Shown in pieces: positions 21,364-24,801 of a stretch of DNA of 24,801 nt. A program made the position numbers and the translations under genes. Source of the DNA: an uncultured Ruminococcus sp. GTDB lineage: Bacteria; Bacillota; Clostridia; Oscillospirales; Ruminococcaceae. Below the pieces are notes generated by a model that was not told the DNA's origin, made no database searches, and saw nothing but the letters and a program-made list of their open reading frames with translations. The stretch spans positions 1-24,801 of the forward strand of contig URWK01000005.1 in assembly GCA_900551505.1 (NCBI GenBank). Reading direction: 5' to 3'. Each line of letters starts with the position of its first letter. Within the stretch, counting starts at the first letter, position 1.

Positions 21364-23658
21364 ATGAGTATGTTATTATGCAGTAAGTGTAAGAAGCGAC
21401 CCGCTGTAGTGTTCGTAACATCGGTGCAGGGCGGAGAAGAAAAAAATGAAGGCTATTGCATGAAATGTGCAAGAGAGCTGAAAATTCCTCAGGTAAGCAA
21501 CTATATGCAGCAAATGGGAATAAGCGATGATGATATAGAACAACTTTCCGAACAGATGATGGGATTGATGGACGGAGAGAACGGAGAAGAAAGTCCGATA
21601 CCTTCAATGACTGACTTTTTCCAGAATATGCTCGGCGGAAAGGGCAGTAAAAAGAATCCGTCTGCTTCAATGGGCGGAAGTTCAGACGAAAAGGAAATTA
21701 ATTCTGAGAAAACCACAAAGAAGAAACGTGGTAAGGAAAAGAAATACAAGTACCTTGAAAGCTACTGTACTAATTTAAGCAAAAAAGCTGAAGAAGGTAA
21801 GCTTGACAATATCATAGGTCGTGACAAGGAAATCGCAAGAACTCTGCAAATCCTTTCAAGACGTACAAAGAACAATCCTTGCCTTATCGGTGAACCGGGT
21901 GTAGGTAAGACAGCCATAGCAGAGGGAATAGCCCAGAAAATCCAGAAGGGCGAAGTACCTTTTAATCTCGTTTCAAAGAAACTCTATCTGCTTGACCTGA
22001 CCGCACTTGTTGCAGGCACTCAGTTCAGAGGACAGTTTGAAAGCCGTGTCAAAGGTCTTATTGATGAAGTGAAAGACGATGGCAACATTATTCTGTTTAT
22101 AGATGAAGTTCACAACCTTGTAGGCACAGGCGATTCGGAAGGTTCAATGAATGCGGCGAATATCCTTAAACCGGCTCTTTCAAGGGGCGAAATTCAGGTT
22201 ATCGGTGCTACAACATTTACAGAATACAGAAAGTACATTGAAAAGGACAGTGCATTGGAAAGACGTTTCCAGCCTGTAAAAATCAATGAACCTACTATTG
22301 ATGAAACTGTCGATGTATTGCTTGGCATAAAGAAGTATTATGAAGACTACCACAAGGTAAAGATAACTGATGACCTTGTGAGAATGTGTGCAGTCCTTTC
22401 GGAAAGATATATAACAGACAGATTCCTCCCTGACAAGGCTATTGACCTCCTTGACGAAAGTTGTGCCTGCACAAGCATAAGAAGCCCTGAACTTGCCAAA
22501 TATGAAGAAGCAAGCAAGAAGCTTGACGACCTCAGAAAGCGTGAAGAAGAAATTGAAGACGAATCGGAAATTGACTATGAAGCACTTTCAAAGGTAAAGA
22601 CTGACATAATCAATGCTGAACAGGAATTTGACAAGCTGAAAGACTCGATAAGCAATATTTATGTTCAGGAAGAAGACCTTGCGAAAGTTATTGAACTCTG
22701 GACAGGAATACCGGCTAACAAGATTGCAGAAACCGAATATAAGAAGCTTGCAACACTCGCCGACAACCTAAAGAAAAGAGTTATCGGACAAGATGAAGCC
22801 GTTGACCTGCTCGCAAAGGCTATCAAGAGAACAAGGGTACAGCTTGCTAAACGCCGCAGACCTGCATCATTTATTTTTGTAGGTCCGACAGGCGTAGGAA
22901 AGACAGAACTTGTAAAGGTGCTTTCGGAAGAACTCTTTGATACCACAGACCCGTTAATCAGGCTTGACATGACCGAATATATGGAGAAACATTCCGTTTC
23001 AAAGATTATCGGTTCTCCTCCGGGATATGTAGGATATGACGATGCGGGACAGCTTACAGAGAAAGTAAGACGTAAACCTTATTCGGTAATACTCTTTGAT
23101 GAAATCGAAAAGGCTCACCCCGATGTTATGAATATCCTTTTACAGATACTTGATGAAGGCAAAATTAACGATGCTCAGGGCAGAACGATAAGCTTTGAAA
23201 ATACTATAATTGCAATGACTTCAAACGCAGGTTCTACCGATAAGGCTATCGGTGTAGGCTTCAACAAGACCGAAGAGGAAATTTCAAAGGAAAAGGCTAT
23301 CAAGGGACTTTCCGAATTCCTCAGACCTGAATTTTTAAGCCGTATAGATGAAGTGGTAGTATTCAAACCGCTTTCGATGGACAGCTACAAGAAGATTGCG
23401 GGACTTATGCTTGACGAAATGAAAGAACCTCTTGCCGAAAAGGATATTTCAGTAAGCTATGATGAAAATGCACTTGCAAAGATTGCGGAAAAGGCTCATT
23501 CACAGAAATTCGGTGCGAGAGATATTCGCAAGGTTATCCGCAGAGAAGTTGAAGATAAGGTTGCATCAGTCATTATTGACAATCCTGTTGGTTCAATCAA
23601 GGAAATCAAGATTACAGCTCCTTCGGATAATATAGAAGTTGAAACAATAATGAGATAA
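21364..23658 (+). CDS. clpE: ClpE-type Hsp100 ATPase (Clp protease ATP-binding subunit)
   Basis: The 764-aa AAA+ unfoldase has two ATPase modules. Residues 6-35 are a four-cysteine zinc finger (Cys6, Cys9, Cys32, Cys35), which replaces the ClpN domain and marks the ClpE type. A flexible linker (60-125) follows. Module 1 has Walker A GEPGVGKT (176-183) and Walker B IILFIDE (242-248); a coiled middle region is at 378-440; module 2 has GPTGVGKT (507-514) and VILFDE (575-580). VGF at 631-633 sits where the ClpP-docking loop is expected, so it probably works with ClpP, which is not in the window. GGAGG lies 10 bases before the ATG at 21364; another ATG two codons later is possible. Confidence 0.93.
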   Translation: MSMLLCSKCKKRPAVVFVTSVQGGEEKNEGYCMKCARELKIPQVSNYMQQMGISDDDIEQLSEQMMGLMDGENGEESPIPSMTDFFQNMLGGKGSKKNPSASMGGSSDEKEINSEKTTKKKRGKEKKYKYLESYCTNLSKKAEEGKLDNIIGRDKEIARTLQILSRRTKNNPCLIGEPGVGKTAIAEGIAQKIQKGEVPFNLVSKKLYLLDLTALVAGTQFRGQFESRVKGLIDEVKDDGNIILFIDEVHNLVGTGDSEGSMNAANILKPALSRGEIQVIGATTFTEYRKYIEKDSALERRFQPVKINEPTIDETVDVLLGIKKYYEDYHKVKITDDLVRMCAVLSERYITDRFLPDKAIDLLDESCACTSIRSPELAKYEEASKKLDDLRKREEEIEDESEIDYEALSKVKTDIINAEQEFDKLKDSISNIYVQEEDLAKVIELWTGIPANKIAETEYKKLATLADNLKKRVIGQDEAVDLLAKAIKRTRVQLAKRRRPASFIFVGPTGVGKTELVKVLSEELFDTTDPLIRLDMTEYMEKHSVSKIIGSPPGYVGYDDAGQLTEKVRRKPYSVILFDEIEKAHPDVMNILLQILDEGKINDAQGRTISFENTIIAMTSNAGSTDKAIGVGFNKTEEEISKEKAIKGLSEFLRPEFLSRIDEVVVFKPLSMDSYKKIAGLMLDEMKEPLAEKDISVSYDENALAKIAEKAHSQKFGARDIRKVIRREVEDKVASVIIDNPVGSIKEIKITAPSDNIEVETIMR

Positions 23659-23663
23659 TAAAA

Positions 23664-23704
23664 TCGGGCGTTCTCTATTCACCTTTTTAATAGATAACGC
23701 CCGA
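23664..23704 (+). terminator. Terminator after clpE
   Basis: TCGGGCGTT (23664-23672) pairs with AACGCCCGA (23696-23704), extended inward by TCTATT/AATAGA with one mismatch. The T-run after the stem is weak (ACTTTAAC), so readthrough into the next gene is possible. Confidence 0.75.
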
Positions 23705-23727
23705 ACTTTAACTGAAAGGATAAATGG

Positions 23728-24228
23728 ATGAACATCAGGGAAGACATAGAAAATATAATAAAGAAAAACAATATAGACAGGATAAATTTTTCAGAAATTT
23801 CAAAGCAGTCATGGGAAAGCATTTTGAAAAATATAGAAGATAAATTTGCGGACAAGACGAACAATTATAAAAACGGGCTTTACTGGGCGAATGTAAACGG
23901 ATTTAATCCGAAACTGAAAAGTATGTTTTTTGACATGAGAGATTGCTATGACTGGTATAAACTGCTCCCCCAAGTATTCGATGATGAATTTGTGTATGTA
24001 GTCTGGACGGATATTGAGAAAGACTGGATATATGAAGCGAGATTTAAGGAACTTGCCGAGGTACTCGAATATACAGAGTTTGATGACGACTATTACATTG
24101 TTTCAAAGAAGTATAAATGGCTGGTTTCGTTAAATCATCATGACATAGCAATTTTCACGGGTGATATGGATTTTGAGAAAGTCAAAAAAGTTTACAATGA
24201 ATATTATCTGCAATCAGAACGCCCCTGA
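23728..24228 (+). CDS. Unknown 166-aa soluble protein
   Basis: I do not recognise a named family with confidence. The 166-aa protein is acidic and rich in Tyr, Trp and Phe, with helical first third (residues 1-50), then aromatic strands (VYVVWTDIEKDWIYEARF, DDDYYIVSKKYKWLVSLN, HHDIAIFTGDM). The style recalls small cytoplasmic proteins of the SMI1-like or immunity type found as variable accessory genes, but there is no diagnostic motif. No signal or membrane segment is present. AAAGGA with 8-base spacing supports the start at 23728; an ATG at 23724 is out of frame. The following gene overlaps its end in another frame. Confidence 0.7.
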   Translation: MNIREDIENIIKKNNIDRINFSEISKQSWESILKNIEDKFADKTNNYKNGLYWANVNGFNPKLKSMFFDMRDCYDWYKLLPQVFDDEFVYVVWTDIEKDWIYEARFKELAEVLEYTEFDDDYYIVSKKYKWLVSLNHHDIAIFTGDMDFEKVKKVYNEYYLQSERP

Positions 24229-24667
24229 AATATCAGAAATAAAGATGGGTATAAAGAAAACATCTTTTAATGGTTGTGGTTGGGTGGCGATTTACAATAT
24301 TATGATTCTTTGCGGAAGGGAAGTTACTTATCAGGAAATTATAAAATATCTTGAGAGGAAAGGCGGTTTAATTTTATTCGGACTGCTCGGAACAAATCCT
24401 TTTGCCGTTTGCAGATACTTTAAGATGAAAGGTATGCAGACAGAGAAATTTATTTTTCCCAAAGAGCTTGACGACAAAATAAAAGCCTTGGCAATACTTT
24501 ACTATTTTCACAGCAAAGGCGGTCATTATATAGCGATAAAGCGTACCGAGAAAAATTTTGTTGCCTACAATGTTTTCTGCAATTCGGACAGGGAACAATA
24601 TTTCTGCTCGGTTGACAGCTTTCTGAAGTCTTATAATTACAAGCCGTTTTTTCTGATTACCTTGTAA
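24197..24667 (+). CDS. C39/papain-like cysteine peptidase fold protein
   Basis: The 156-aa protein (from the 24197 start) has SFNGCGWVAIYNIM (Cys27), KGGHYIAIK (His110) and YNVF (Asn125) in the order and spacing of the Cys-His-Asp/Asn triad of C39-like peptidases. C39 domains process bacteriocin leader peptides when fused to ABC exporters; here it stands alone, with no signal peptide, no exporter and no double-Gly peptide in view. The start is uncertain: in-frame ATGs at 24161, 24197 and 24245 all lack a good ribosome site; the first two overlap the previous gene out of frame. Translation coupling is therefore likely. Activity is inferred only from motif pattern. Confidence 0.65.
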   Translation: MNIICNQNAPEISEIKMGIKKTSFNGCGWVAIYNIMILCGREVTYQEIIKYLERKGGLILFGLLGTNPFAVCRYFKMKGMQTEKFIFPKELDDKIKALAILYYFHSKGGHYIAIKRTEKNFVAYNVFCNSDREQYFCSVDSFLKSYNYKPFFLITL

Positions 24668-24801
24668 TGAGGGGATGGGGGGGGGGCTTTTATTTTTGCC
24701 AAAAAAAAATTACCCCCCCCCCCAAATTTAAAAAACGGGGTTTTGGCGGGTAAAAAAAAAAAACGCGGGGTTTTAGAAACAGTTTTTTATTGGTGGGGGT
24801 G
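24668..24801. other. Homopolymer-rich, probably unreliable window end
   Basis: The stretch holds a 10-G run (24677-24686), a 9-A run, an 11-C run (24713-24723) and a 12-A run. The G and C runs could pair like a terminator stem after the C39-like gene, but the density of homopolymers and lack of any coding pattern suggest low-quality consensus at a contig end. Confidence 0.65.

Noticed and set aside
1..24801. CRISPR array, insertion sequence, prophage or rRNA operon
   Set aside because: No spaced direct-repeat array, transposase, integrase, phage structural gene or rRNA sequence was seen on either strand.

Overview
The window looks like chromosomal DNA from a low-to-moderate G+C Gram-positive anaerobe of the Clostridia, most like a Ruminococcus/Oscillospirales genome. 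This is an inference from gene content and style: strong AGGAGG-type ribosome sites, TTGnnn-17-TATAAT promoters, U-tract hairpin terminators, a group II ECF vitamin transporter, a fused chorismate mutase-prephenate dehydratase, a ClpE-type Hsp100 with an N-terminal zinc finger, and a DUF5711-like protein. No 16S gene or species marker is present. Two stretches (2035-2088 and 24668-24801) are homopolymer-rich and look like poor consensus; the second is the window end, so this is probably one contig of a draft or metagenome assembly.

Layout. (1) 1-2025, + strand: a LacI-family regulator with its own promoter and a likely self-operator, followed 3 bases later by rsmI (16S rRNA methyltransferase). 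(2) 2112-3759, - strand: a tRNA-Thr(CGU) with its own promoter and terminator, then a pyridoxal/pyridoxamine kinase and an ECF S component, together a likely vitamin B6 salvage pair. (3) 3905-7154, + strand: a membrane protein resembling a signal peptidase that has lost its active site, then a KdpD/KdpE-like two-component pair without kdp structural genes. (4) 7192-9129, - strand: a PP2C-type protein phosphatase and pheA. (5) 9353-21212, + strand: a 12-kb same-strand run with no obvious terminator: ruvC, ruvA, an SseB-like gene, an AT-rich two-gene insert (a 121-aa unknown and a PD-(D/E)XK nuclease-like protein), ruvB, glmM, an rRNA-type SAM methyltransferase, ecfA1, ecfA2, ecfT, truA, a DUF5711-like propeller and a CvpA-like protein. 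(6) 21364-23658: clpE with its own promoter, a palindrome at the predicted transcription start and a leader stem-loop. (7) 23728-24667: two unrecognised genes with overlapping frames, the second a C39/papain-like Cys-His protein.

How they fit together. RuvA and RuvB drive branch migration of Holliday junctions and RuvC cleaves them. The EcfA1-A2-T energising module at 15837-18350 would serve detached S components such as the one at 2112-2627. GlmM feeds cell-wall precursor synthesis. RsmI, TruA and the methyltransferase modify RNA. Most of the window is ordinary housekeeping. The best candidate for something not yet described is the AT-rich nuclease-like pair lodged between sseB-like and ruvB; next are the overlapping C39-like pair at the right end and the catalytically degenerate signal-peptidase-like protein.
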